Assembly: GCA_007115705.1 (NCBI GenBank) | Contig: QXEO01000531.1 | Coordinates: forward strand, 9,378,342 to 9,442,341 | Length of the DNA stretch: 64,000 nt | DNA from: Dactylis glomerata | Taxonomy: Eukaryota > Streptophyta > Magnoliopsida > Poales > Poaceae | Reading direction: 5' to 3' | Part shown: positions 10,867-21,244 of the stretch, one piece after another | How the letters are laid out: every line of letters begins with the position of its first letter | How positions within the stretch are numbered: position 1 is the first letter of the stretch | The notes under the pieces: model-generated | Database searches by the model: none | Told to the model about the DNA's origin: nothing | The model's input: only the letters and a program-made list of their open reading frames with translations | Position numbers and translations under genes: made by a program

Positions 10867-13082
10867 TATAACACCCCACTTTTTGTAACCCTGTTTAAGT
10901 AGTGTTTAGTGAGCCAAAAATGAGGGCCAACAAAAACTTTTTGTGCAAACCTCTAGAAGTACTATTTCTTGCTTGTTTGTCTTGGTTGTTATGTTAATGA
11001 TGTCTGTTTGAGTTGCTTGTTGAACAATATTGTGAACCAACACAATCCATGTGCCCTTGTGATCATGCCTTTATTTATGCTTCTACCTATTTTTCCAAAA
11101 CCATTATCTTGGCAACCTCTCCTTTTTCAAATTATTTTATTTGTCCAAAACAAGAGCCAAGATTTATCTTTGAGACAAAGATTTTATCAAAACTAAGTAT
11201 TTACAAAATTATCGGGACCTACAAAGTAGAGTGGTTCCACTATTTTACAAACTTATATTTTGTTGATATATATAAAAGGATTTCAAACACCTTTAAGAGA
11301 ACTTTCTAAAGGAGATGCTATGTCTCCACTAGTTTCTGAAAAATCTACAAAAGCTTTACTCCTTTATTTGAAACTCTTTTCTACTTGACCCTGGCATGAT
11401 CATCATTGAGCACTTGTTTAATCATTGTTTCTGGTGATGCTAGATTAGCTTCAAATGGTTGACCTGGTGTGGTGAGTAGACTTTGTGTGAATTTGTTTGA
11501 CTTTGATGAGTGCTTGTGTGTAGATATGATCCCCAGGTAGGCCTGTGGCCTAACCCATTCAACACCCACCAATTTATATTCTGTCCCATGTAGGTTATTT
11601 TCATTCTATCTTTCGAATAAAACCTATCTTGTTATTTTTCCTCTCAATCCTGAAGCCTTAACTCCAATGTCTTAGTCTTACAGTAAGATATTAGGAGCCC
11701 CTTTTGAGGAATTTTAGAACCAATCAAACTAGCCCAAGAAAGGCACCCATGGTGTTATTAGAATCATCTACAACCCATCTTAGGAGGCTCCTCTCAGTTC
11801 TCACAAAATATTTTCTTGCAGTCATTTTATCAAACACCTAGTGTGCAGACTATCTTCATGTCTGTTAACACATTCAGTTTTCAGACACTGTTATTAAGCT
11901 CATACTTTCTAACTAGGGCAATGTACCTTCCTAGAACTCATATTCGGCATGTGTTCTTCTATTCTTTCCATTACCACTCGGTCATTTGAGGCCGTCTAAT
12001 ACTTGTTCTAATCTTGTTTCTGACCCTAATCAAATCACTGACCATTTGACTATTATCAGATGCACTTTTGCTCCCACTTTTAAATTTCGAAATAAATTGT
12101 TCAGAGACCATTCTTTGACCTATTCCTCTTCCTTTTGATCTACTCTAACTACTCATGCCCTTATTGGTGCATTTTGAAGCATGCCACCTAATTATGTGAC
12201 TATGTTTTGAACCCTAGTCAAAACTATTTCTGTCTCTAGTATTCTTCCTAAAATTGTGAAAAACCTACTATCTACCCTAACCATTAATTCTCTCTATAAT
12301 GCAACCTTTCCTTACTACCATTTGCAGATGTTGCTCTTGCATGATATCATTATTTGGCCTTTGAAAATAATTTCTATATGCATATCTCCATGTTGTATTT
12401 CTTTTCTTATTAACTAAAATTGCATGGGAATTACAACCATGCATTCTTCTTGCATATTTTCTCATCAAATAAATTTGATGAAACTCCACCATACTCTCTT
12501 ATGATTTTAGAATCATCTAAACCCAAAACCCTAGTTGTCTATTCTCAAAAATTTCCAAGATCTAGTCCAATTAACTATTACGGCAACCCTTCATGCTACA
12601 AATTTTGGTGACCAAGTTTACTTTGCAAAGACTTGGCTAGGTCATCTCCAATCTTCTCACCACTCACTTTGAACCACCTTACCTCCCCATGTTTGGATAC
12701 AATCAAATCTACCTTTCATATTCAAAGTTTATCTAAGCATACATCAACTTCTTTTTCCATCTCCAATTGCCTAAACCCATTTGAGACTCCTCCAACCCAG
12801 CACATTGGCTAGCCCAGCACCCCCACCCCTCTCTGGTCGACCAGACACTGTAGCACTACCCTCTTCCCTTGTCCTTTAGTATTTGGAGAAAGGGAGTTGG
12901 ATCTTCTCCAAGTCTTGCCCAACAAATAAATAAAAAGCAACCAGCAGCAGCTCCTTCCCAAGTAAGGAAACTCTTCTGTCCGTACCTCACCCTCTCCACT
13001 GCCACCCTTGCCCAATCCCTGGCCTCCAACGCTCTCCATGACCATATGTGAACCGATACCACCATAGACCATGTCCCCTCGG

Positions 13083-13090
13083 TTTATAAG
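13083..13090 (+). promoter_or_regulatory. TATA box 1 in LTR D
   Basis: TTTATAAG, preceded by GC-rich sequence and followed about 30 bases later by a CT-rich leader. The C LTRs carry TTATAAG at the matching place (27438-27444 and 35454-35460, minus strand). Confidence 0.5.
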
Positions 13091-13495
13091 GCCACAGAAC
13101 CCCACAGCCCCTCTCTACCCTCTCATTTCACTCCCACACCTCTACCTAGCCCTCCCAGAGACACCTGCATAGCCCCCTTGCTCTGCATCAGTGAGGGAGG
13201 AAGAAAACTTCCTCCCGACCTGCGAGGAAGAAGAACACACTACCCTCTCTTTGGACCCTCTCTGCTCTCTATTTCTGCATGCTTGCACTCTCCTCGCCGG
13301 TATATACCTAACCCTACCCCTCTCTTGACCCAGGAACACCGAAACGACGACCCTCTGGAGCCCCCGATCAAGCTCCTCCACTGCCGTTTGCAAATCCTCC
13401 TGCCGGGACTCAGATCGACCTTTCCACCCATCGACGTGCTCGCCATGCTGCGCCGGGTCGCCTCGTCGCGTCACCGTCAGCCGGGGAGCCCCTAG

Positions 13496-14616
13496 GTGAG
13501 CACCGACGCCGCCCAAACCCCGACTAGGGTTTCCGTAGTCTTCTGCATGGCCAGAGGTAGGCGATAGCCACAGACCGTCGATCTTGACTTGATCTGACGG
13601 CCTAGGGCACTCAGTACCCCTTCGGCCCCTGCTGCCGCTGGCGGCCAGGCCCCACCTATCGAGCGGCTTGAATCGCCTTCCCGGGCGTGCCTGAGAGAAA
13701 TGGGCTGGCCTGGTGGGGTGCAGTCCGGGTTCGGTCAAATCTGGCCCGTGCACTTTTTTTTAGAAAATCCCTATGTTAATTTCCTGAGATCTGTGAGATT
13801 GCAAAATTTATAGAAAAATAATTACAGGTCCAAATGAGTTGATTCAAATTTCTCCAAAATCCTTGTTTCCATGTCTATCCAATGCCACTGACCTCACTCC
13901 ATTTAGAGCCCTGTAGAAATACCTTTATTTTAACTAGCAAATCAACCCTAGTTTCGATCAAAAATCCAAATTTGTAGTTCTGTATATTGAAAAGGAGTGA
14001 ATCCATTTTTCAGTGATGCTATGATGTACTAGCTTACATGTGACACTTGGATTGGTATTTTATGTTGCATATATCTATAGTAGTAATTAAAATGACCAAT
14101 AGAGTATTAAGTCTTATTTATTTTCTCATTTGAAATAGAATAGGTATTTTAGCATGAATCCAATTTATATGTGTCCTGCATTGTAATAGCCTTCTAGAAC
14201 ATTCTCTGGTGCATTTTTCTGATGTCCATAGTATATCTGGGAATTATTCTAGTGTTATAGCTATTATTGTTACTAGGAAATTCATGGAAAATCAACCACA
14301 AGGTGTTTTGAGATGAATCCAACTTTGTTGGGTTCAGAAACTTGATGTCTATCTACTGGTATGCTGAGAGTGAGATTTGACCAAGTTAGGCACATGCATG
14401 CTTGTTGGAGTAAATTAGGGTTTCTTTGCTATGATTGAAAAACCCTAGTTTCTAATAGGATTAACTTGCTACTAAAAACCCTATGAAAACTTGTTTTAGA
14501 TTCTAAACATGTTTGTTTCTGATGCTCTTTGTTTGTGTGATGTTGAGTGATGAAATGCTTGTGCTTTGTGTATGCATGTATGCTTATTGTGTGTTGTTAA
14601 TTTTTTCTGGCGATAG
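13496..14616 (+). other. Candidate intron in LTR D
   Basis: The donor CCTAG|GTGAGC at 13495/13496 and a T-rich acceptor ending CGATAG at 14616 bound 1121 bases of AT-rich sequence. After the acceptor a conserved acidic frame, NDECAEEGEIFEYQEE, begins. An open frame upstream of the donor continues into it in the same phase as in element C. In silico only. Confidence 0.45.
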
Positions 14617-15212
14617 AATCGAATGATGAGTGTGCGGAGGAGGGAGAGATCTTTGAGTATCAAGAAGAAGAAGATCAGGGACAAGCCACTCAAGGCAAGC
14701 CATCTACTTGTTGCATACCTGAATCCTACTATTTCACCTTGCATTGTTTTACTAATGTTTTTCTTATTATGCATTGTTTTCTATATTGCTATTATTCTCT
14801 ATATAGCAATAGTTGATGACTTAGCTCCACAAGTCAACTTGATATCATCCATAGAGATGACACCCCTTGTGACCTATTCAACACCCCCTCTTATTAGAGA
14901 CTTGATGGTTAGCATCAAAGTCTTTGGAAAACTTGTAGTGGAGCCAAAAACTCTAGGATGGGAACACTCTCTGGAAAGATTTCAAAAATGTTTTCAAAAA
15001 CCTTGGAATTGTCACTACTCCACTAAAATATTTTCAAATGGTTTTATGAACATGGAGCTGGACATGGGAGATAAAGGAGTTGGTGGTTTTAAGAAAAGTG
15101 GCATTGTGTATAAGTGTTCGCCAAACAAATTACTCCCGTGCAACCACATTACCCCGGTATGGGACGGGGCCTAGTTTGAAGTCTGTCTGCTTTAGTGCGG
15201 GGAGTCTCATAC

Positions 15213-15219
15213 TATATAA
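15213..15219 (+). promoter_or_regulatory. TATA box 2 in LTR D
   Basis: TATATAA within ACTATATAAGGGTTCG. It is conserved in the LTRs of C as CTATATAAGGGTACG (minus, 25161-25172) and ATTATATAAGGGTACG (minus, about 33175-33190). Lying 1.17 kb before the LTR end, it may be the true retrotransposon promoter. Confidence 0.5.
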
Positions 15220-16388
15220 GGGTTCGTGGTGCCCGAAAGGTGGTACGCGACACCCCTAAATCCGGGTTGACACCTATTGAGGGTCAATACATTACAACCT
15301 CATATCCCAAGCCTCTGGAAGACACTTGGGTTCTCCTACCATGGCGCCGGAGTTACGCTATGAAGGAGGTACTGCCGGGGCATGCCGGGGAGGTAGACTC
15401 CACTGGGTAGGCACCCGTGCTAAGGTAGATGGATGGAGGACTTTGATCGATTATCTGAACCCCGCATACTTGTGTATGACGGTCCGTGGTGGTATCTCAG
15501 CGGATTTATCGGATGGTATGGGTAAAGTGTACAACCTCTGTAGAGTGTAATCTATTCAAATAGCCGAGTCCTCAGTCATGGACGGTTGGAATGGCCATAC
15601 TTAACCTGTGTCAGGTTTTGGTTTTACAAAAGTGTTTTTGGACAAATGGAGAAGGTGTGCCGGACGGAGTACTCGGAGGGTACTGTCGTGGCATGGCTAT
15701 GGTTCGGAGTACTTGTAGGGTACTGCCGAAGGAAATGATATGGTCATGTGTGATTGACCTGGATTTATAAAGGGAGGTGGTCATGTTTGATTGACCACCG
15801 GCTCTCTCTTGAGAAATAAATGAGTTCCCCTTCCCTAGAGAGTTTACAAAAATCTGTTTTCTAAAATTGTTTTTCAACAAAGACATAGAGATGTCGCATG
15901 ACATGCTATATCGACACGAGAAATTGACTAGTTAGGATGAACTAGACTAGAGCCTTTCCTTGCTACAGCCAAACTGCATATCAGTTCACTCTCTTTAGAT
16001 GGTTTGCGAGTACAATTCAAAATGTACTCACAGCTTTGTCCCTGACTATTAACTTGGTCAGACTATGAAGAAGACTACAAGGAAGGTGACGATGGTTACG
16101 ATGGCGCCGGTGTGAACTAGGAACGTCTCCCAGTTAGTTGCCTGTAGGGTAGTAGGCATGACGTGGGTCATCAACGCTGCTTGGTATCGGCTGCTTAGTT
16201 GTCGACTTGCCCTGCGTGGCAATATCATACTTGGTCTTGTGACCAATTGTAAGTAAATTATTTGGTACTATAATGGATGATGTAATTCTGTTATCAACTC
16301 GGATATATGGATTCACGACACACTGATCATGGGATCGTGAATTGTATGCATATCGGGTATTCTGGATGGGTAATCTGGGGTCCCCACA

Positions 16389-17449
16389 AAAGCCATGTGC
16401 TCATGATACTCATGCCTCATATCTTTGGGGCACATCTCTAGTCTTGCTTCAATACTTGCTTGAGGAGGAGCTTCTCTCTCAACCACACTTGCCTTCAAAG
16501 CAAGGTTGGAACTTCTTTGCATTCCCATGGCATCAGCACAAGCATCTTCCGCATTTTGTGCGGCAACCTTGTAGGCTTGCATCTCTTGCATCACTTGATT
16601 GGAAGTCATCTCGTGAAAGTTGTGTTTTCCTTGAACACTCTTCAAATCCGCGGGCTCAAATGGCATGTAAGCAAGAATGTACTTCATCTTGATCCACTCA
16701 TCATCAATATGATGAGTACCTAGGTTCTTGAAGGTGGTAGCAATGGCCTTGAGTCTTCGATACATCTCTTGATGGTCCTCACCATCCTTCATAAAGAATC
16801 CCTCCGCTTGATTGCTAAAGGATACATATCTTGTTCTCTTCATACTCTCATTGCCAACAAATACATCGGAGAAGCCATGCCAAGCTTCTTTGGCGGTGGA
16901 GAAGGGTTGGATGTGAGGCAAGTCCTTGGACCCAACGGCAATTTGAATCATGTGAAGAGCGGTTGGATTGAGTTGGCTATCGACCAACTCTCTTCTTGTC
17001 AGGTTGTTGGGATCCACGGCCTTGAATCCTTCTTCAACAATTCTCTGAAGCTTGATGCAAGAACTGCGCATATGAGAGATCATTTGATATTGCCATTGAC
17101 CAAAGTTTAATGCACCTAGCTTGGATGGGTCACCTCTATTGTTAATATGAGGGTGAGGGATCGGCGGGTCAGGTGAATACCAATGTGGGAATTCACCTTT
17201 CCTGTCGCCCTTAGTGGATGACCTAGCCTAGGGACCTTTGTCGGCAACCTCTTCTTCCAACTCCGCATTCTCCACATGTGGAGTAGCGGGTTTATCCGAG
17301 AGAGGAGGAGCACTAGGGATTTTAGCTTGCATGAGTTGCGCTATCATTTCACGCAACTCACTTATTTGAGATGACACGGATGATTGAAAGGATTTGAACT
17401 CATCCTCGGTAACTTGATTACCCGAGTCCTCACTAGTTTGGGTGCCCAT
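16389..17449 (-). pseudogene. Copia gag N-terminal part (element I)
   Basis: Minus-strand frame from an ATG at 17449-17447 to the D insertion at 16389. The protein starts MGTQTSEDSG and has a short coiled-coil-like stretch (SSVSSQISELREMIAQL), then a UBN2-type gag core with AWHGFSDVF and the conserved YRRLKAI and IKMKYILAYMP blocks. Gag forms the virus-like particle and packages RNA. One TAG at 17230-17228 interrupts the N-terminal third; otherwise the frame is open for about 280 codons. It lies 35 bases downstream of the PBS, as expected for the first gene. The continuation is at 10866-10550. Confidence 0.8.
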
Positions 17450-17483
17450 ACTCTTAGGCGTTTAAGCCCGAATTACGAGTCGA

Positions 17484-17498
17484 GGCTCTGATACCAAT
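17484..17498 (-). promoter_or_regulatory. Primer binding site of element I (initiator tRNA-Met)
   Basis: On the minus strand ATTGGTATCAGAGCC directly follows the LTR end, complementary to the 3' end of plant initiator tRNA-Met. It sets the element's orientation to minus. Confidence 0.85.
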
Positions 17499-18209
17499 TG
17501 AACGGACCGTAAGGGCACCTAGAGGGGGGTGAATAGGTGCTACTCAAATTTTAATGCTTTTTCAATTTAGGCTTGACACAAAAGGTAAATTCTCTAGATA
17601 TGCAACTAAGGTGAATTTACCTATATGACAATTAACAAGCTAAGCAAGATATAATAAGTAAAGGCAATAAAGGGTAGAGATAACCGAGAGTGGAGCACAC
17701 GGAGACAAGGATGTGATTCTGGTAGTTCCTTCCTTTTTAGGGGAAGTATGTCTATGTTGGAGGGGTGTGGTTGCCACAAAGGCCTAACCAACGCCACAAA
17801 GGCTCACCCTATTCTTCGGTCCAAGCTTTCGCCACAAAGGCCTAGCTCACTTTCCACTAAGGGATTCCTCAAGCCAGAACCGGCCTTTACAATCTTGGGG
17901 CACACATCCACAACCGAATTGGAGGCTCCAAAGGACAACACAATGCTGTCAAACAACAAGTATCAAGATATCAAATACACAAATCAAGGTCTAAGGATCG
18001 AAGGAAACCCAAGACACAAATCCCTCAAGCAAATGAGAGGGGAAAGTAAATCGCTTTGGTGAGGATGTAGATCAAGGCCTCCTCCTTCGATTCTCCAAAG
18101 ATCAAGAGCTTTGGTGGGTTGAGGGGGGAGATCTTGTAGCTTGGTGGCTCCAACAATGGGGGGTGTTCTTGTTCAGCTCGGGCAGCTTGTGGAAGAAGAG
18201 GTGAGGGGG

Positions 18210-18217
18210 TATTTATA
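18210..18217 (-). promoter_or_regulatory. TATA box of element I LTR
   Basis: TATAAATA within GGGGGGTATAAATACCCCC on the minus strand. The repeat array lies just upstream of it and the gag downstream, so this is the likely core promoter. Confidence 0.6.
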
Positions 18218-18240
18218 CCCCCCTTCCAAATGTGACTGTT

Positions 18241-18625
18241 GGGGGCGGATAATCCAGGTTAAAGGGGGGGAGATTATCTGGCCCCCGAATAATCCGGGGG
18301 AAATCCCACGAAATATCCGCCCCCATTACTGGGAGCAAACCACCTTGAGTCTTCACGGGGGGTGGAATATCCGGGTAAGAGGGGGGCGAATTATCTGGCC
18401 CCCGGATAATCCGACCAAAATCCCCTCAATATTCCACCCCCGTTACTGGGAGCAAACCACCTCGAGACTTAGCAGTTTTTTTTCAGGAGGGGGTGGATTA
18501 TCCGGCCAAATATCCGGCCAAATATCCGCCCCCTTTACTGGGAGTAAACCACTTCCTTTTTGGGGGGGGGGGATTATCCGGCCAAAATCCCACCCCTTTA
18601 CTGGGAGCAAACCACTTCCTTTTTT
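18241..18625 (-). repeat. Diverged tandem array in U3 of element I
   Basis: Four copies of TTACTGGGAGCAAACCAC occur at about 18326, 18443, 18535 and 18597 (plus-strand reading), most preceded by CCGCCCC- or CACCCC-like runs and by GGATTATCC or GGATAATCC. Unit length falls from about 117 to 62 bases. It sits upstream of the TATA box, where enhancers of copia LTRs lie. A G11 run is at 18562-18572. Confidence 0.75.
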
Positions 18626-18756
18626 AGTGACTTAAAACCCTGCACTTCACTTGATCAATGTGCTAATTCACTAATATTGTTATCTAACACACAAAACTCA
18701 GGAAATGCTCTTTCAGTGTTCCTACTCTTAAGCTACTTTCTGAGTTGTAATTTTGT

Positions 18757-20260
18757 TGTTTTTGCGTTTCAGAAAAGCTACACAGGAAATATTCTCGGAA
18801 TTGGACGAAACAAAAGCCAGAATTCCTATTTTTCCCAAACCGTCACGGAGTCCAAAGCAGAGACAGAGGGGTGCCAGGAGGAGGCCACACCATGGAATGG
18901 CGTGGGCCACCCCCTGGCCGCGCCATGGCCAGGTGCGCGCCCCTGGCCCACACTCTGACACCGCTCTTCCGCCTATATATTCCCCCTCGATGGGAAAACT
19001 TAAAGGCCCTGATCAATTTCCACGAAACATACTGCTAGCCGCCACCGTCGTCGATGCAAGATCGGGAGGGTCCAGAAGCACTTCCAGACACCCTGCCGGA
19101 GAGGGGAATCACCACCGAAGGCCTTCTTCATCACCATGCCTACCTCCAGAGTGATGCGTGAGTAGTCTACTTTGGACTACGGGTCCATAGCAGTAGCTAG
19201 ATGGTTGTCATCTCCTCCATGTGCTTCATGTTTAGATCTTGTGAGCTGCCTATCATGATCAAGATCATCGTTGTGTAATTCTACATGTTGTGTTTGTTGG
19301 GATCCGATGAATATTGATACTATGTCAAGTTGATTTGCTGAATTATTATCTTTATGTTATCTCTATGTTGTTTATGATCTTGCATGCTTTCCGTTGCTAG
19401 TAGATATCTTGGCCGAGTAGATGCAAGTGACTCCAAGAGGGAGTATTTATGCTCGATAGTGGGTTCATGCCTCTAGTAATCTGGGGGAGTGACAGAAAGC
19501 TCTAATGTTGTTGGTGTGGTGTTGCCACTAGGGAGAAAACAACAATCTTGTGTTCAAGGACATTTGTATTGTTTACATTATGCACTTTGCTTAAGGTGAT
19601 AACTTGTTGCTTGCAACTTAATACCCAATGGTTGCTCGGATGACATCCGGAGGGTGGATTATTAGTCATAGATGCAGTTGGATTACGGTCTATGTATTAT
19701 GTCGTAATGCCTATAGTGAATCTCATAGTGATCCTCATGACATTTGTGTGCTAGCTTTATTCTATCAATGGCCCAACTGTAATTTGTTTACCCAACATGT
19801 TATTTAGTTTATGGAGAGACACCACTAGTGAACTGTGGACCCTGGTCCATTCTTTTACATTGCTATTATCGTTTACCATTTACCTGTTTTATTTACATTC
19901 TTGCAAACTACTATCTTTTACCACTTGATACGATTAATCCTTTATTTATAGCAAACCGGTGAGATTGATAACCTCATCGTAAGTTGGGACAAAGTACTTG
20001 GTTGTGTTGTGTGCAGGTTCCATGTTGTTGTTGGTGTAAAGCTATGCCCTGGACAAGTCATCTGGCGCCATTGTCCAGAGCTGTCGCAAAGCTAGCGGGC
20101 ATCATCCTTCGGAAGTTTGGTTCTTTCTCCTACTGGTTCGATAAACCTTGGTTTCAAAACTGAGGGAAGACTTGCTGATGTGCTCATCATAACCTTCTCT
20201 TGGGGTTTCCAACTAAGCGGTTACACATATAAAACTCCTACATCAACACCGCACCACCAA
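18757..20260 (+). repeat. Left LTR of element B, 5' truncated
   Basis: Matches 3471-4965 of A and the right LTR of B, from the segment TTTCAGAAAAGCTACACAGG onward. The left limit is unclear between 18716 and 18757. It ends about 10 bases before the first PBS. Confidence 0.75.
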
Positions 20261-20269
20261 CAAGTTTTC

Positions 20270-20366
20270 TGGCGCCATTGCCGAGGAGCAAAGAAGAAGA
20301 AGAAGCTCCCACGTCAACTACGCGCAAGCAAAACATCAACAAGTTTTCTAGCGCCGTTGCCGGGGA
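20270..20366 (+). promoter_or_regulatory. Duplicated primer binding site of element B (tRNA-Asp type)
   Basis: TGGCGCCATTGCCGAGGA (20270) and TAGCGCCGTTGCCGGGGA (20349) both resemble the complement of the plant tRNA-Asp 3' end. They lie 79 bases apart, each preceded by ACAAGTTTTC, so the PBS block is tandemly duplicated. Athila-lineage elements commonly use tRNA-Asp. Confidence 0.75.
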
Positions 20367-20524
20367 GAAAGAAGATTTCTGCAAGGGGAGTCTCTCACTT
20401 CCAATCTTTTACCTTGTTATTGTTTTGCTTTATATTATTTTTGCTTGCTTCATTTTATCAAAAATACAAAAGAATTATTTCCTTTATAGTTGTTCTTACT
20501 TGTCTACTTTTTAGTCTTTCTAGA

Positions 20525-21244
20525 ATGATTAATCCTGAAGTTGAAGTTTGTACTTTTAAGCAACAAGGGGGAGAGAGTTTGAAGGATGCTTGGTACCGAA
20601 TTAGTAATGCTCATCATAGGTGTACAAAGAAGCATTCTACCATGATCCTCCTTAGAAATTTTTATGTTGGTATATCTAGTTGCAATTGGTACGTTCTTGA
20701 TACTCTCGCAGGAGGTAATTTTCTGGGTACTCCCTCTTTGGAAGCATGCACTTTAATTGAAAGTTTAGTGGGAGTACCACCTATTCATGTTGTTAAAATA
20801 GAGGTCACTTTGGAGGAACTTTTAGAAAAACTTAGCTCTTTAGAAAAAAGTTTGCCAAATATCCTTGATAACGCTAGCCAGGTTAATGAATCGATAGAAA
20901 GTATCGGGAAGAGAATCAGTATTTTAGAGGCTAGTACTACTCATGATAGTCAAAACCTTAGGATTGGTAAACTAGAGGAGTATATGGAAACTTTAAGTTC
21001 AATTTTCTCTTCTCTTGAATTTAAGAAGGGGAAAGCTTTTGTTGGAAAGGAGCAAAAATTTATGTATGTTCCCAAGGTGTCTGTGCCAAAACCGCAACAT
21101 GTTTTAAAGATTGGTAAGACTTTTAGTTCAACTAAGAGTGACTTGCAGGTTGAATCATCTTTGGGAACTTCTAAAGTGCCTAGTGTGGTAAGTGGTGCTC
21201 TTGAGGAAATAATAGATCTTAATGCCTCATTTGAAAATACTTGA
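20525..21244 (+). CDS. Gag-like protein of element B (N-terminally short)
   Basis: An open frame of 239 codons from ATG (20525) to TGA (21242-21244). The first 80 residues match the retrotransposon gag core (CTFKQQGGESLKDAWYRI, then LLRNFYVGI and LDTLAGGNFLGT), which builds the particle shell. Residues about 95-165 are leucine-rich heptads (LEELLEKLSSLEKSL and later LEEYMETLSSIFSSLEF) that predict a coiled coil. Full Athila gags have more sequence before this point, so the start may be an internal Met of a shortened gene. The stop is followed directly by the noncoding tail, with not even the protease seen in A. Open over its full length, yet without pol it would need enzymes from another element. 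Confidence 0.7.
   Translation: MINPEVEVCTFKQQGGESLKDAWYRISNAHHRCTKKHSTMILLRNFYVGISSCNWYVLDTLAGGNFLGTPSLEACTLIESLVGVPPIHVVKIEVTLEELLEKLSSLEKSLPNILDNASQVNESIESIGKRISILEASTTHDSQNLRIGKLEEYMETLSSIFSSLEFKKGKAFVGKEQKFMYVPKVSVPKPQHVLKIGKTFSSTKSDLQVESSLGTSKVPSVVSGALEEIIDLNASFENT

Larger units (their letters stand above)
10867..16388 (+). repeat. Solo LTR D (5.5 kb), same family as element C
   Basis: A single LTR flanked by the 5-bp duplication aaagc (10862-10866 and 16389-16393) and lying inside the copia gag. It starts TATAACACCCC, where the family has TGTAACACCCC, and ends GGGGTCCCCACA. It matches the LTRs of element C in the opposite orientation along its whole length. No internal region or second LTR exists, so intra-element recombination between two LTRs removed the body. 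With 5.5 kb it is one of the longer LTR types in plants. Confidence 0.9.
10550..18715 (-). mobile_element. Element I: Ty1/copia retrotransposon, 5' part, split by solo LTR D
   Basis: On the minus strand, right to left, there is a 1.2 kb 5' LTR, a primer binding site matching initiator tRNA-Met, a gag start, an interruption by D (10867-16388), and then the gag zinc knuckle. The element is cut at 10549 by element H, so protease, integrase and RT are not in view. The gag of UBN2 type, followed by a single CCHC knuckle, supports the copia assignment. Confidence 0.75.
17499..18715 (-). repeat. 5' LTR of element I (1.2 kb)
   Basis: On the minus strand it starts TGAAAGAGC and ends GGTCCGTTCA, with TGAA..TTCA inverted ends, right before the PBS. 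It carries a TATA box and a tandem array in the U3 part. The 41 bases to the right (18716-18756) match neither I nor B clearly. Confidence 0.75.

Noticed and set aside
13142..13753. 203-codon minus-strand frame in LTR D
   Set aside because: It begins at GTG, lies opposite the GC-rich exon-like block, and has no family resemblance; it is explained by high GC content.
16342..17110. Plus-strand frames opposite the copia gag
   Set aside because: Shadows of the gag coding sequence on the other strand.
17484..17498. tRNA genes at the TGGTATCAGAGC and TGGCGCC matches
   Set aside because: Only the 3' end complement is present at each site, always beside an LTR end; they are primer binding sites.
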